64,000 nt of DNA from Hamadaea sp013361475 (lineage in GTDB: Bacteria > Actinomycetota > Actinomycetes > Mycobacteriales > Micromonosporaceae). Under the pieces are notes generated by a model, which was given only the letters and a program-made list of their open reading frames with translations, ran no database searches and was not told where the DNA came from. The position numbers were made by a program, and so were the translations under genes. Positions 9,552 through 18,520 of this stretch are shown here, in pieces. Each line of letters starts with the position of its first letter. Positions within the stretch are counted from its first letter, which is position 1. Location of the stretch: assembly GCF_040654195.1 (NCBI RefSeq), contig NZ_JBFAHM010000022.1:23526-87525 (forward strand). The letters are read 5' to 3'.

Positions 9552-10972
9552 ACGTTCGCGCTCTCCGGGGTGGCCGTCTCGCGGTCCGTGGCGAGACCTT
9601 CCAGCGTCGGGCGGTTGCCCACGGCGTAAAGGCCGCCCAGGATCAGCAGGCCAAGAAGGATCCAGACGCCGCCGACCCACTGGGCCAGGATGTTGGCGTT
9701 GATGATGACGTAGATCAGGATGCCGGCGCCGATCAGCGGGACCACCAGGTGGCCCCACAAGTTGCCGGAGCGCTTCTTGACGACGTAGTGGACGATCACG
9801 CTCAGATGCAGGATGACGAAGGCGACCATGGCCCCCATATTGATCATGCCGCTCATGAGGGCGATGCCGCCGTCTTCTCGGCTGTGCATGTAGAACACCA
9901 GCGCCAGGGAGATGACAGCGACCGTGATGATGGCGTTCGACGGCACGGCGCGCTTAGGCGAGATCCGGGCCAGGAACGTCGGAAGCTGCTTGTCGCGGCC
10001 CATGGCATACAGGAGCCGGGAAATGGCCACCTGGGCCACAAGGGTGTCCGCGATGCCCCACGCGATACCCGTCGCGATGAGGGTGGTCTTCGCCAGCCAG
10101 TTGCCGCCGGCCACACCGGCCGCGTCATAGAACGCGACACCGTCGGGGTCGCCGTTGGTGATCAGGCCCGCCGGGTCTTGCACGAGCAACGCCGCCACCC
10201 AGACCTGCGCGATGAACAGCAGACCGGCCAGGCCGAGCGCCCAGCGCATCGCCCGGGCCACGTCGGTCGAGCCGCCACGCGACTCCTCGACGAGCATGGC
10301 GATGCCGTCGAAGCCGAGGAACGACAGCACCGCCACGGAAACGGCAGCGCCGAGGACGCCCCAGGTGAACGCCGACGACGAGAAGACCGGATCCCAGCTG
10401 AAGCCATGTCCCTTGCCCTGCACCAGGGCGGTGATGCCGACGCCGAGGAACAGGACCAGCACGATCAGCTCCGCGATGATCATGATCTTCGTGAAGTTGG
10501 CCGTCATCTTGATGCCGCGCAGGTTGATGAGCGTGTTGGCACCGACGAAGATGATCAGCCACGCCCAGAACGGCACCTCGGGGATCGCCGCGTTCATGGT
10601 CAGCGAGGCGATCAGATAGAGCAGGCCCGGAACCAGGATGTAGTCGAGCAGGATCGCCCAGCCGGTGATGAAACCGACCGGCGCTCCGATCCCGCGGCCC
10701 GCGTAGTTGTAGACGCTGCCCGACAGGGGGAACGCCTTGACCATCTGGGCGTAACTGGCCGCCGTGAACAGCAAGGCCACCAGACCCACCGCGTACGCCA
10801 GGACAGGCATACCGTTGGAGACCTGGAAGACCTGGCCGAAGATCGCGAAGGGCGCGATCGGCACCATGAAGATGAGACCGTAGAAGACGAGGTCGGCCAG
10901 GCCCACGCCGCGGCGTAGCTCCTGTCTATACCCGAACTCGGTGAGTTGCCCGTTACCCGTCGTGTCCGTCAT
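9548..10972 (-). CDS. APC family amino acid/amine permease
   Basis: A 474-residue protein with about twelve membrane helices. The N-terminus (LRRGVGLADLVFYGLIFMVPIAP) and the region ASYAQMVKAFPLSGSVYNYAGRGIG carry the consensus of the amino acid-polyamine-organocation superfamily, and FDGIAMLVEESRGG is the conserved TM6 region. It likely imports an amino acid, amine or amide by proton symport. Its last codon overlaps the formamidase start, so the two genes form an operon. A ribosome binding site GGGGAGA lies upstream of ATG 10972. The substrate is not predictable. Confidence 0.9.
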   Translation of the reverse strand: MTDTTGNGQLTEFGYRQELRRGVGLADLVFYGLIFMVPIAPFAIFGQVFQVSNGMPVLAYAVGLVALLFTAASYAQMVKAFPLSGSVYNYAGRGIGAPVGFITGWAILLDYILVPGLLYLIASLTMNAAIPEVPFWAWLIIFVGANTLINLRGIKMTANFTKIMIIAELIVLVLFLGVGITALVQGKGHGFSWDPVFSSSAFTWGVLGAAVSVAVLSFLGFDGIAMLVEESRGGSTDVARAMRWALGLAGLLFIAQVWVAALLVQDPAGLITNGDPDGVAFYDAAGVAGGNWLAKTTLIATGIAWGIADTLVAQVAISRLLYAMGRDKQLPTFLARISPKRAVPSNAIITVAVISLALVFYMHSREDGGIALMSGMINMGAMVAFVILHLSVIVHYVVKKRSGNLWGHLVVPLIGAGILIYVIINANILAQWVGGVWILLGLLILGGLYAVGNRPTLEGLATDRETATPESANV

Positions 10973-11356
10973 GCGATGTCTCCCCTATCGACTCCCGCCG
11001 TCGAGCGGAAGATACGTATCCACACTGGGGCGACGCGGGAGCGGGCAACACCTCACACACCGGGCCACTGTGAAGGGCTTGCCGGTGTGCCGGGATAAAC
11101 GTCACCTGCCCCGAGGCTCGCCCCGGGCACCCCCCAATTTCGGCCGACAGGAAGCGTCGCATGTTGATCCGCCTTTGTCTACACGGCAATCACTCAAATG
11201 ATCCCGGCGGTCAACTGTGCGTGGTCACGGAAGCCCGACGAAAGGGCTGGAGTCAGGCAGCTCGACGACTCGGCGGTCCATTATGTACGGTCGGCCTCCA
11301 GCCTCCCGACCATCTACGACACTTTCCGAACACGCCCTCGACGAATCCATCCGACG
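10973..11356. other. 384-bp intergenic stretch between permease and aldose epimerase
   Basis: It must contain the permease promoter. At 11109-11131 nested inverted repeats (TGCCC...GGGCA around CGAGGCTCG) could terminate the epimerase transcript. CACACCGG (11056-11063) and CCGGTGTG (11082-11089) form a further inverted repeat in the permease leader. I see no gene and no riboswitch consensus I recognise. Confidence 0.35.
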
Positions 11357-12361
11357 CTAACCGACCCGCAGCTCCGTCCGGCTGCGGTAGACCTCACCAG
11401 GCCGCAGCGTTGAGCTCGGATACGCGGGTTCGTTGGGCGAGTTCGGCAGCCGCTGCGTCTCCAGGCAGATCCCGGCATACTGCGGATAGGGATCCCCGTC
11501 GAGCCGATTTCCGGTGTAGACCTGGACGCCAGGCTCGGTTGTCCATACTTCCAGCCAGCGACCGCTGACCGGATCGGCCAGCCGGGCGGCACGCCGGGGC
11601 TGCCGGCCGGTCGTGGGCAGCAGCCAACAGTGGTCGAACCCGCCTGCCACCGCCAGCTGCGCGTCGTCAGCTTTGAGCGCATCGCCGATACGCCGCGGTA
11701 CGCGCAGGTCGAAAGGCGTACCGGCGACCGAGATGGACGGGCCGAACGGAATGGCCGCCTCGTCGATGGGCAGGTACGCATCCGCGTCCACCCAAAGCTC
11801 GTGACCGAGAACGGAATCGGAACCGGCCAGGTTGAAGTACGCGTGGTTGGTCAGGTTCACCACGGTCGGCAGATCCGTCCGCGCCTCGTAGTCGAGGCTC
11901 AGGACGCCGTGCTCGTCCAGCGAATAGGTGACCGAGGCGGTGAGCGTACCGGGGAACCCCTGGTCGCCGTCTGGGCTGATCAACGTCAGTCGCACTGCCC
12001 CGCCGTCCAGCGCCTCATCCGCCCAGATACGACGATCGAAACCATCCGGGCCGCCGTGGAGGGTGGTGTCACCCTCGTTCGCCGCCAACGCGTACGCCGC
12101 GCCGTCGAGCTCGAATCGGCCATGAGCGATGCGATTGGCGTACCGGCCGACTACTGCGCCCAGATAGGGGTGGCGCCCGGCGTACGCGGCCAGATCGGGC
12201 AGGGCCAAGACAAGCGGCGCGCCGTCGATCGCGAAGCCGTGCAGAGTGGCGCCGTAGGTCAGGATGTCGGCCGTCACGCCGCGCCCGTTGTCCAGCCGCC
12301 AACGGCCGACCTCCGAACCGCCGGGGGTCACGCCGAAGTGGTGCCGTGTCGCAGTACTCAT
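11357..12361 (-). CDS. galM: Aldose 1-epimerase (mutarotase)
   Basis: The 334-residue protein has the GalM pattern: GRYANRIAHGRF, LHGGPDGFDRRIW, NLTNHAYFNLAG (catalytic histidine region), FDHCWLL, and the catalytic glutamate in GICLETQRLPNSPN. It interconverts alpha and beta anomers of galactose, glucose and related sugars in the cytoplasm. I place the start at ATG 12361 (MSTATRHHFG). An upstream extension to 12418 adds unrelated residues. It is a single gene here, not adjacent to a Leloir operon, though the window's GH2 and GH27 enzymes could release galactose for it. Confidence 0.92.
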   Translation of the reverse strand: MSTATRHHFGVTPGGSEVGRWRLDNGRGVTADILTYGATLHGFAIDGAPLVLALPDLAAYAGRHPYLGAVVGRYANRIAHGRFELDGAAYALAANEGDTTLHGGPDGFDRRIWADEALDGGAVRLTLISPDGDQGFPGTLTASVTYSLDEHGVLSLDYEARTDLPTVVNLTNHAYFNLAGSDSVLGHELWVDADAYLPIDEAAIPFGPSISVAGTPFDLRVPRRIGDALKADDAQLAVAGGFDHCWLLPTTGRQPRRAARLADPVSGRWLEVWTTEPGVQVYTGNRLDGDPYPQYAGICLETQRLPNSPNEPAYPSSTLRPGEVYRSRTELRVG

Positions 12362-12556
12362 GAGCTCAGTGTGGCGGCCGCCCGCTGAGAGCGACCTTGG
12401 ATCTGGTCGTGTGTCCAATCAGCGAGAGAGTTCTACCGACGGTCGGGACCCAGCCGGAATCGACTGGGCCCCGATCCTACGGTTCAGCGTCCGCCCCGAG
12501 CTTGCCGGAACCCGGCGTCAGCAGCACGCCACCGGCGTGGCCCTCGGCCGGTCGCG

Positions 12557-13267
12557 CTAGGCGAGCGCCGACGCCGGCGACGTCCTGTTCCTGAGCGCGG
12601 CGACGCCGACGGCGGCCAGCCAGATGGCGGTGGTGCCGTTGAACATCGCCACTGCGCCCCAGCCGTTGGCCGCGTAGAACTCTGACGAGTTGAAACCGAA
12701 GTACATCGACGGCACCGCGGCCAGGTGAAGGACGGCGATGGCGAAGGACGACCAGCCGACCCACGGAGCAAGCGCACGGGAGCGCAGCACCGCGTATCCG
12801 AAGGCGAGGCCGAAGACGACCAGCACCAGGTGGGTGATGGAACCGTAGAGGAGGTATGTCGGCACGGTTCGGGTCGGATCGATCAACTCGGTGGTCTTGA
12901 TCGCCGTGCCGCCTTCGAGCCCCTTGGCGGCCATGTCGATGATCGTCCACGCCACGCCGGCGGTGCCGGCCACCGCGCCGAACCATTCGTATCTGGCGTC
13001 CGCTCGGGTGATCAGGAACCGGATGCCGGTCATGAAGACCAGGAACAGCGTGAGCGCGAGGAAGTTGAAGAGGGTTCGCGTGAGGATCAGGTTGTCCGAC
13101 ATGAGGCTGCCGGTCTCGACGCCGCAGACAGCGGGGTCACAGGCGGGCTCCACGAAGTAGAGCGGCAGTTCAGCCATCGCAAAAACGGCGCCGAGGATGG
13201 CGGCCAGGCCGATCCAGCGACGGGCCGCCCCCGGGAGCTGAATCTGTGTAAGGGATGAAGTGTTCAT
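12557..13267 (-). CDS. DUF4386-like integral membrane protein
   Basis: The 236-residue protein has about six membrane helices and the DUF4386 layout: an N-terminal GLAAILGAVFAMAE segment, an extracellular loop with two cysteines (PACDPAVCGVE), then TRTLFNFLALTLFLVF and repeated hydrophobic segments. Function is unknown. The ATG at 13267 abuts the large palindrome at 13268-13298, so the gene is probably leaderless or nearly so, and is divergent from the TetR regulator that likely controls it. Confidence 0.75.
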   Translation of the reverse strand: MNTSSLTQIQLPGAARRWIGLAAILGAVFAMAELPLYFVEPACDPAVCGVETGSLMSDNLILTRTLFNFLALTLFLVFMTGIRFLITRADARYEWFGAVAGTAGVAWTIIDMAAKGLEGGTAIKTTELIDPTRTVPTYLLYGSITHLVLVVFGLAFGYAVLRSRALAPWVGWSSFAIAVLHLAAVPSMYFGFNSSEFYAANGWGAVAMFNGTTAIWLAAVGVAALRNRTSPASALA

Positions 13268-13298
13268 GGCTTGCACAGTACCAACAACTGTGCAAGCC
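13268..13298. promoter_or_regulatory. TetR-type operator palindrome
   Basis: A perfect inverted repeat, GGCTTGCACAGT at 13268-13279 and ACTGTGCAAGCC at 13287-13298, with a 7-nt spacer, lies between the divergent DUF4386 and TetR genes. Its left arm begins one base after the DUF4386 start codon on the opposite strand. Size and location fit an autoregulated TetR operator. TACAAT at 13302-13307 could be the -10 element for the TetR gene. Confidence 0.7.
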
Positions 13299-13337
13299 GT
13301 CTACAATTTCTTCCAGACCGTCGAGAGGATGCCGGCC

Positions 13338-14132
13338 ATGACCCCACGCAAGACTCCAATGCGCGACCTACCGCCGGATCGCGCACAAATCGGGGACGCC
13401 GATCTCGACGCGCTGCCGCCCGGTCTCGCCGCCGCCTGGGGAGTCGTCGATACCGGGGGACGTCGCGGGCCCAAGCCGGCCCACAGCGTCGAGGAGATCA
13501 TCGCGGTCGCACTGGAGCTGGCCGACGAGGAAGGCATCGCGGCGGCCTCGCTGCCCAGGGTCGCCGCCCGGATCGGCGTCACCGCCAACGCCCTCTACCG
13601 ATACGTCAGCTCCAAAGAAGAACTCATCGTCCTGCTGGCCGATCGCGCCTGGGGCGACCCGCCCGAACTGCCGGACGGCGACTGGCGTGCGGCAGCGGAA
13701 CTGTGGGCGCGCATGCTGTTCGAACACTTCCTGTCGCGTCCCTGGCTCCTGGACGTGCCGGCGACCGTTCCGCTGACCCCGCACAACGCGGCCTGGCTGG
13801 ACTCGCTCATCACCGTGCTCCAACCGACCGGCATGCCCGCACCGGAGATGCTGAACTGCGCGTATCTCCTCGACAGCCATGCCCGATACGGCGCCGGCCT
13901 ACGACGCAACACGCCGACACCGGCGCAGCTACGCCGCAGCAACCCTGACCATCAACGGGCGACAAACGCCGTACGCGCATTCCTGAACAGCCAACTGCGT
14001 GCCCGCAACCTCAACGCCGTCGCGGACGTCGTACAGGACCCCACGTTCCTCGCGGAGGAGCCCTCGCTCGACGGCTTCGAGTTCGGGCTCGCCAGAATCC
14101 TCGACGGCATCCAAACCCACATCCGGTCGTAG
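13338..14132 (+). CDS. TetR family transcriptional regulator
   Basis: A 264-residue regulator with an N-terminal helix-turn-helix (EEIIAVALELADEEGIAAASL...IGVTANALYRYVSSKEELI) and a C-terminal ligand domain of the TetR_C class (EMLNCAYLLDSHARYGAG). ATG 13338 lies 9 nt after CGAGAGG. ATG 13329 is too close to that site. It is divergent from the DUF4386 membrane protein and probably represses it and itself through the 13268-13298 palindrome. The ligand is unknown. Confidence 0.85.
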   Translation: MTPRKTPMRDLPPDRAQIGDADLDALPPGLAAAWGVVDTGGRRGPKPAHSVEEIIAVALELADEEGIAAASLPRVAARIGVTANALYRYVSSKEELIVLLADRAWGDPPELPDGDWRAAAELWARMLFEHFLSRPWLLDVPATVPLTPHNAAWLDSLITVLQPTGMPAPEMLNCAYLLDSHARYGAGLRRNTPTPAQLRRSNPDHQRATNAVRAFLNSQLRARNLNAVADVVQDPTFLAEEPSLDGFEFGLARILDGIQTHIRS

Positions 14133-14381
14133 GCATAGGTGGAACGATTGCCGGAAGACGTGATCCGCCGCGAGGAGCAGACCCAGACCCGGTCGGTCGG
14201 CAATGCCTCCGTTCCGATGGTTGCGGCTCGCTCCGCGCCGATCAGAGCACGTCGCGTGCGCCCAGGGCGAGGACGTCCTGGCAGCGGGCGAAATCGGCTT
14301 CTGCTTCATCAGGTCCTGGCAGGTGGAGCAGGTCAGCAACCTGTCCACCGGGTACTGCCCCACCTCGACTCCTAGACTGCC
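14133..14381. other. Non-coding stretch upstream of the zinc-ribbon fragment
   Basis: Open frames exist on both strands here but none shows recognisable protein features. The minus frame with LLTCSTCQDLMKQKP is antisense in style and not convincing. This may be decayed sequence of the gene whose end survives at 14382-14567. Confidence 0.3.
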
Positions 14382-14567
14382 GTGGAGTCGGCGCTCGACC
14401 GGGTCGGCCTCGTCCATCCCGGCCGGTTCACTGACGAGATCGTCTTCCGGCACTGCGCCGGCTGCCATCAACGCAACCTGGTCAAAGACGAGGTGTATGT
14501 GTGCCAGGTCTGCGACCGCGAGTTGCCGAGGGGATGGAATTTCCCGGTGGACGCTGCCGATGTGTGA
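14382..14567 (+). CDS. Short zinc-ribbon protein or 3' remnant of a larger gene
   Basis: GTG 14382 opens a 61-residue frame with two CxxC pairs (HCAGCHQRN and YVCQVCDREL, 15 residues between pairs), a treble-clef or rubredoxin-like zinc-ribbon spacing, ending in WNFPVDAADV. Third codon positions are strongly GC, supporting real coding. No ribosome binding site is obvious and the same frame is closed by TAG at 14373-14375, so it could be the surviving end of a degraded gene. I do not know a function. Confidence 0.45.
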   Translation: MESALDRVGLVHPGRFTDEIVFRHCAGCHQRNLVKDEVYVCQVCDRELPRGWNFPVDAADV

Positions 14568-14629
14568 CGACGGCGCCTTAGCTGCAATCGTGGATCGACA
14601 TCGTGGCGCGGCTGGCGTGAACAGGCAGG

Positions 14630-15238
14630 TCAGTCGAAGTGCACGACCAGACGAACGCCGTCCGCGCCAAAGCGGCCGGCCAAGGCGCGCATCACTGCGA
14701 AAACGTGCTCCCATCCGGAACCAGGGCCCAAGACCTTTGCTCGCGTGAGCGGCTGATACGCCAAAGTCGCGCCGTCGGTCTGAATCACGCCGAAAGTCTC
14801 ACCCGGTGTCGGGCCCCACGGCAGTAACCCGAATCGGTCGAGGATCTCGGCCGGCCACCTGTCACGCCGAGGCCAGCTCATTTCGTGGCCACCTTCGGTG
14901 AGGGTCAGCCGGCCGGGTACGCCGTCCGGGCCGACGGTCATGTCGAGACCGTTCAACTCCGACCAGGCAACCCAAGTCGCGCCGCTCTCATCATCGAGGA
15001 ACCCGGCGAATTCCTCGCGTACCTGCGTCGACGCGTCCGGCGGGATTCCTCGGCCCGCGGCCACCGGCCGCCAGCCCGCATAGTTGCGTACGCCGAACAG
15101 ACATGCGAAGGCGTCGTAGTCATTCTGCGCGAGCAGCGGATGCAGCGGGCATGCCACCGACCATGGCTCCCAATCGAACCAGTCCTGATCCGCCAAGGGA
15201 TCACGAACTTCGATGTATCCGTAGATGTCGGTGCTCAC
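14630..15238 (-). CDS. Hypothetical protein of 202 residues
   Basis: I place the start at GTG 15238 (MSTDIYGYIEVRDP) because GGGGGAG lies just upstream. The protein is soluble, acidic and aromatic-rich (DWFDWEPWSVACPLHPLL, FACLFGVRNYAGW, EMSWPRRDRWPAEIL). It is rich in tryptophan with no signal peptide or membrane segment. I do not recognise the family. It is divergent from the barstar-domain gene, with a 134-nt gap, so the two could share control, but nothing in the sequence proves a functional link. Confidence 0.65.
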   Translation of the reverse strand: MSTDIYGYIEVRDPLADQDWFDWEPWSVACPLHPLLAQNDYDAFACLFGVRNYAGWRPVAAGRGIPPDASTQVREEFAGFLDDESGATWVAWSELNGLDMTVGPDGVPGRLTLTEGGHEMSWPRRDRWPAEILDRFGLLPWGPTPGETFGVIQTDGATLAYQPLTRAKVLGPGSGWEHVFAVMRALAGRFGADGVRLVVHFD

Positions 15239-15372
15239 CGCTCCCCCACCAAAGCCGATATCTGCTGGTGCTGGGCTACCGGCTTTCTGATACTCGACCG
15301 GTGATCTACCACCCAGCGGGCGACCCGACTCCAGACGTTCCAACGACTGGACGATCGCAAGTACAGCCTGAC

Positions 15373-16557
15373 ATGCCTATCCCCCTGCGCTGGCGCCTGC
15401 TGGACACCAAGACCGGCGCTACCCTCACCGACTGCACGGACGTCGATGGCCTGTTCGTCGACCGTGTATTCCCGGTGGAGCCCACGTATGAGCGTTACAC
15501 ACTGGCGAGCTGCACACCGTCCGGTCCACTCCTTGCCGCGATCGAGGGCACCGGTTCGACCTGGTTCGGCAATTTCCTCGTCCAGGGCGCCCACGTTGAC
15601 GGTCGGCCGGTGGCCGAACGGTGTGAGGACAGCTGCCGCGAGTGCTATGAGACCTTGGAGGAACTGCTCGACGTCCGCGTCGTCGGCCACCGGTCCGCCG
15701 CTAACGGATCGGGCCGCCTGGATATCGACCTCGAGGGTCATCGCCGCGAAAGCGAGAACAATCGCAATGGCACCATCGCACCTGACGTCTTCGGCTATCG
15801 ACTGACCATCTGGACAAGCGACGGGCGTGGCGAAGACACACCGGCGGGCGAATGCCGCGACATCACCGGCCTGTTTCATGACCGCACCGAAACCTGGCCA
15901 CCGGGTCCGGAACTGACCTTGCTCGGCTGCCGTTCCGAGCTTGACGGGCCGGTCACAGCGGAGCTGGCCCACGTCAGCGTCGACGGCACGGCACACACGA
16001 TGGGGTGGGGACAACGCGTGTTCGGCGACATCGTGGCCACGCGTCCCTCCGCCCTCGGTGGCGGCCTCGTCGACATCATGCTGAACGCCCAGATTCCCGA
16101 GCCGTTGGCCGCCAACGAACGCCCGCTGTGGGACATGTGGCGGGCCGGCCGCCCGGCGAAGCCGAACCTTTGGGCGATGCTTGATCGCAGCGACCGCTAT
16201 CTGTGGGTGCGTGCCGCCGCGGTGCACCGTCGTCGCGCCGAGGACAAGCCCGCAGGCACGGTGTACCAGCTGAACGGACGCCACGTCACCGACTACGACG
16301 GGTTCTTCTGCGCGATCGGCGAGGCGATCAACGGTCCCGGCGGTTGGTTCGGCGGCGACCTGTTCTGGCTCCATGAGAACGCGGCGACCGGGGACGGCGG
16401 CGCGACTCCGGGCTTTCGGCTCGTCTGGCATCACTCCGACGTAGCCCGTAGCCACCTGGTTCGCGGCTACGACAGGAAGAGCTGGCTGCCCGCTGTCACC
16501 TTCGACGACCTGGTCCGACACCTCACCGAGGACGGAGTCCAGATCGATCTACGCTGA
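15373..16557 (+). CDS. Barstar-like C-terminal domain protein with duplicated N-terminal module
   Basis: A 394-residue cytosolic protein. The last ~105 residues (VYQLNGRHVTDYDGFFCAIG, then NGPGGWFGGDLFWLHEN, WHHSDVAR, and a closing DDLVRHLTEDGVQIDLR) fit the barstar fold of ribonuclease inhibitors. The N-terminal part contains two related modules, each with a DC/EC-D-(V/I)-(D/T)-GLF core (DCTDVDGLFVDR near 22 and ECRDITGLFHDR near 160) followed by a GC or SC turn. Barstar-type proteins neutralise barnase-like toxins; here no nuclease gene is adjacent, so a role as an orphan immunity protein is inference. ATG 15373 has a poor ribosome binding site. An in-frame GTG at 15301 is an alternative start. 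Confidence 0.7.
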   Translation: MPIPLRWRLLDTKTGATLTDCTDVDGLFVDRVFPVEPTYERYTLASCTPSGPLLAAIEGTGSTWFGNFLVQGAHVDGRPVAERCEDSCRECYETLEELLDVRVVGHRSAANGSGRLDIDLEGHRRESENNRNGTIAPDVFGYRLTIWTSDGRGEDTPAGECRDITGLFHDRTETWPPGPELTLLGCRSELDGPVTAELAHVSVDGTAHTMGWGQRVFGDIVATRPSALGGGLVDIMLNAQIPEPLAANERPLWDMWRAGRPAKPNLWAMLDRSDRYLWVRAAAVHRRRAEDKPAGTVYQLNGRHVTDYDGFFCAIGEAINGPGGWFGGDLFWLHENAATGDGGATPGFRLVWHHSDVARSHLVRGYDRKSWLPAVTFDDLVRHLTEDGVQIDLR

Positions 16558-16647
16558 CGACCTGGGATGAGGTCATGGAGGCGGGTATGTCCGCGAACCA
16601 GGTCGAGCGTTTCATCGACGGCGGCGAAACCGCGGTTCTGCATGAAG

Positions 16648-17783
16648 TCACGGCACGTCTTCGACATGGAGGAACTGAACCGTCAGCTCCAGGCCGCCGT
16701 CGGGAACGGGCCGCCCGGAGATCTCGGCGCCGTGTGCGCGTGCGATAGCGGCCACGATGGACAGTCCGAGCCCTACGCCGTCGGCTGGGCCGGTTCGTGG
16801 TGCGTGCAGCCTGCGGAACGGTTCGAACAGTTCCCCGAAGCGGCTCTCGGGTATCTGCGGGCCGGTGTTGCGTATCGTCAGGCGGGTGGTGTGCGTGAGG
16901 TGTATGTCCACTACACCGTCCGGCTTGTTGTAGCGGACGGCGTTGTCGAGCAGGTTGGCCGCAGCCGGTGCAACAGGATCGGATCGCCGATCACGGTGGC
17001 AGGCTGCAGGCTCTGCCGGATCAGGATGCTGCCAGCCGGTGTCTCGGCGACGGTCTGGCGTACCAGGTCGGCGAGGTTGACCCGTTCCGTGGTCTCGAGA
17101 CCGTTTTCTCCCTGGGCGAGGACCAGCAGGCTGCCGATCAGACGTTCGCTGCGGCGATTGACCTCCAGCAGTTGCCTGCGAACCTGGGCCAGCCTGGCCG
17201 GCGACGGGTCGGTCAGCCCGATCTCGATCGCCGCCCGCTGGATCGCCAGCGGCGTACGCAGTTCGTGTGACGCGTTGGCGATGAACCTGCGCTGGCTGTC
17301 GACCGAGCGTTCCAGGCGTTCGAGCATGCCGTCGAAGGTGTCGGCCAGCTCTGTGAGCTCATCACGCGGCCCGGCCAGAGCAATGCGTTCGTTGAGGTTG
17401 GACAGCGACAGCTTCCTGGCCGTTGCCGTGATGCGGTGCAGCGGGCGCAGTACGCGACCAGCGAGCCACCACCCCACGACGACCGTCACGATCGTCAGGA
17501 CGATGATCGTGACGCCGGCGATGTTCCACTGGTATCCGAGCACAGTGTCGGGCAGGTAGCCGATGTCACCACGGCCGGAAGGCATCGAAGGTCCGGCCGC
17601 TGGAGCCGATCCGATCGGCGAGGCCGCTGCGTCAGTGGTCAAGTCGAGCCGATAGTTCGTGAAACGCTTCTCCAGCTTCAGTTTCAGCAGCAAGTTGGTG
17701 ACGACCAGGACCGCCACCGAGGTGAGCAGGGACAGGCCGCTGTAGAGGGCGGTGAGCCGCACCCGCACGGTACGGCGCTTCAC
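16648..17783 (-). pseudogene. Two-component sensor histidine kinase, apparently frameshifted in the ATPase domain
   Basis: Read from GTG 17783 (its GTGA overlaps the response regulator stop). The first frame has a membrane helix near 10-28, an extracytoplasmic loop, a second helix (VTIIVLTIVTVVVGWWLAG), a HAMP region and the HisKA box NASHELRTPL. The frame breaks at about 16961/16962 inside the N-box: GDPILLHRL should continue AANLLDNAVRYN, which is encoded in the next frame down to DIHLTHTTRLTIRNTG and GVGLGLSIVAAIARAHGA. Restoring one G (CTGCGGCC to CTGGCGGCC) yields an intact kinase of about 378 residues. Either a recent inactivating deletion or a sequencing error. Every other feature of the kinase is well preserved. 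Confidence 0.85.
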
Positions 17784-18433
17784 AGGTGGTACCCGACACC
17801 CGCGACGGTGTGGATGCAGGGCGGGTCGCCGAGCTTGGCCCGCAGCCGGGAAACGATCACCCGCACCACGGTGGTGAACGGGTCGACGTTCTCGTCCCAC
17901 GCCGACTCCAGCAGAGTCTCCGCGCTGACGATCGCGCCGTTCGCCCGCATGAGTACTTCCAGTACGGCGTACTCCTTGACCGAGAGTGTGACGTGACGAC
18001 CGTCGCGGACCACCTGGCGGACCGACGAGTCCAGCACGATCCCGGCACGCCGCAACACCGGCGGAACGGGCGCCTGACTACGCCGCCCCAACGCCTTGAC
18101 CCTGGCCACAAGCTCACTGAAGTCGAACGGCTTGGGCAGATAGTCATCCGCCCCGATGGTGAGACCGGCGACGCGCTCGGCCACCGACGCGGCGGCGGTC
18201 AGCAACAAGATCCGCGTACGCGCGCCGCTGCGGACCAGGTCGGCGCAGAGCACATCGCCGTGGACCCCTGGCAAGTCGCGGTCGAGCACGACGACGTCAT
18301 AGTCGTTGACGCCGATCCGCTGCGACGCCTCCCACCCGTCGTACGCCACGTCCACCGCCATCGCCTGCCGGCGCAGTCCCTCCGCGACCAGGTCGGCGAG
18401 CATCGGCTCGTCCTCGACCACCAGGATTCTCAT
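17780..18433 (-). CDS. OmpR/PhoB family response regulator
   Basis: A 217-residue regulator with an N-terminal receiver domain (MRILVVEDEPMLADLV, phospho-acceptor Asp51 in VVVLDRDLPG, LLLTA, and DDYLPKPFDFSELVAR with the conserved lysine) and a C-terminal winged helix (LSVKEYAVLEVLMRANGAIVS...VVRVIVSRLRAKL, ending AGVGYHL). It should bind DNA when phosphorylated by the kinase encoded next to it, whose start overlaps its stop. The divergent gene at 18521 (S41 protease) is a plausible target. Confidence 0.93.
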   Translation of the reverse strand: MRILVVEDEPMLADLVAEGLRRQAMAVDVAYDGWEASQRIGVNDYDVVVLDRDLPGVHGDVLCADLVRSGARTRILLLTAAASVAERVAGLTIGADDYLPKPFDFSELVARVKALGRRSQAPVPPVLRRAGIVLDSSVRQVVRDGRHVTLSVKEYAVLEVLMRANGAIVSAETLLESAWDENVDPFTTVVRVIVSRLRAKLGDPPCIHTVAGVGYHL

Positions 18434-18520
18434 GCGCCGTCTCTATCAAGGGCGATGCTTCGCCGGCGTTAACTCGCACGTTCACACCGCTGCAACGGTC
18501 TGGCCGCGAACGTGGGCGGC

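Noticed and set aside
11056..11089. Possible riboswitch upstream of the amide permease
   Set aside because: Inverted repeats are present but none of the guanidine riboswitch consensus elements I know can be seen.
16575..16748. A 57-codon plus frame (MEAGMSANQVERFIDGG...) with a fair ribosome binding site
   Set aside because: The first 30 residues look real, but the rest is Arg-rich and antisense to the end of the sensor kinase; at most a fragment.
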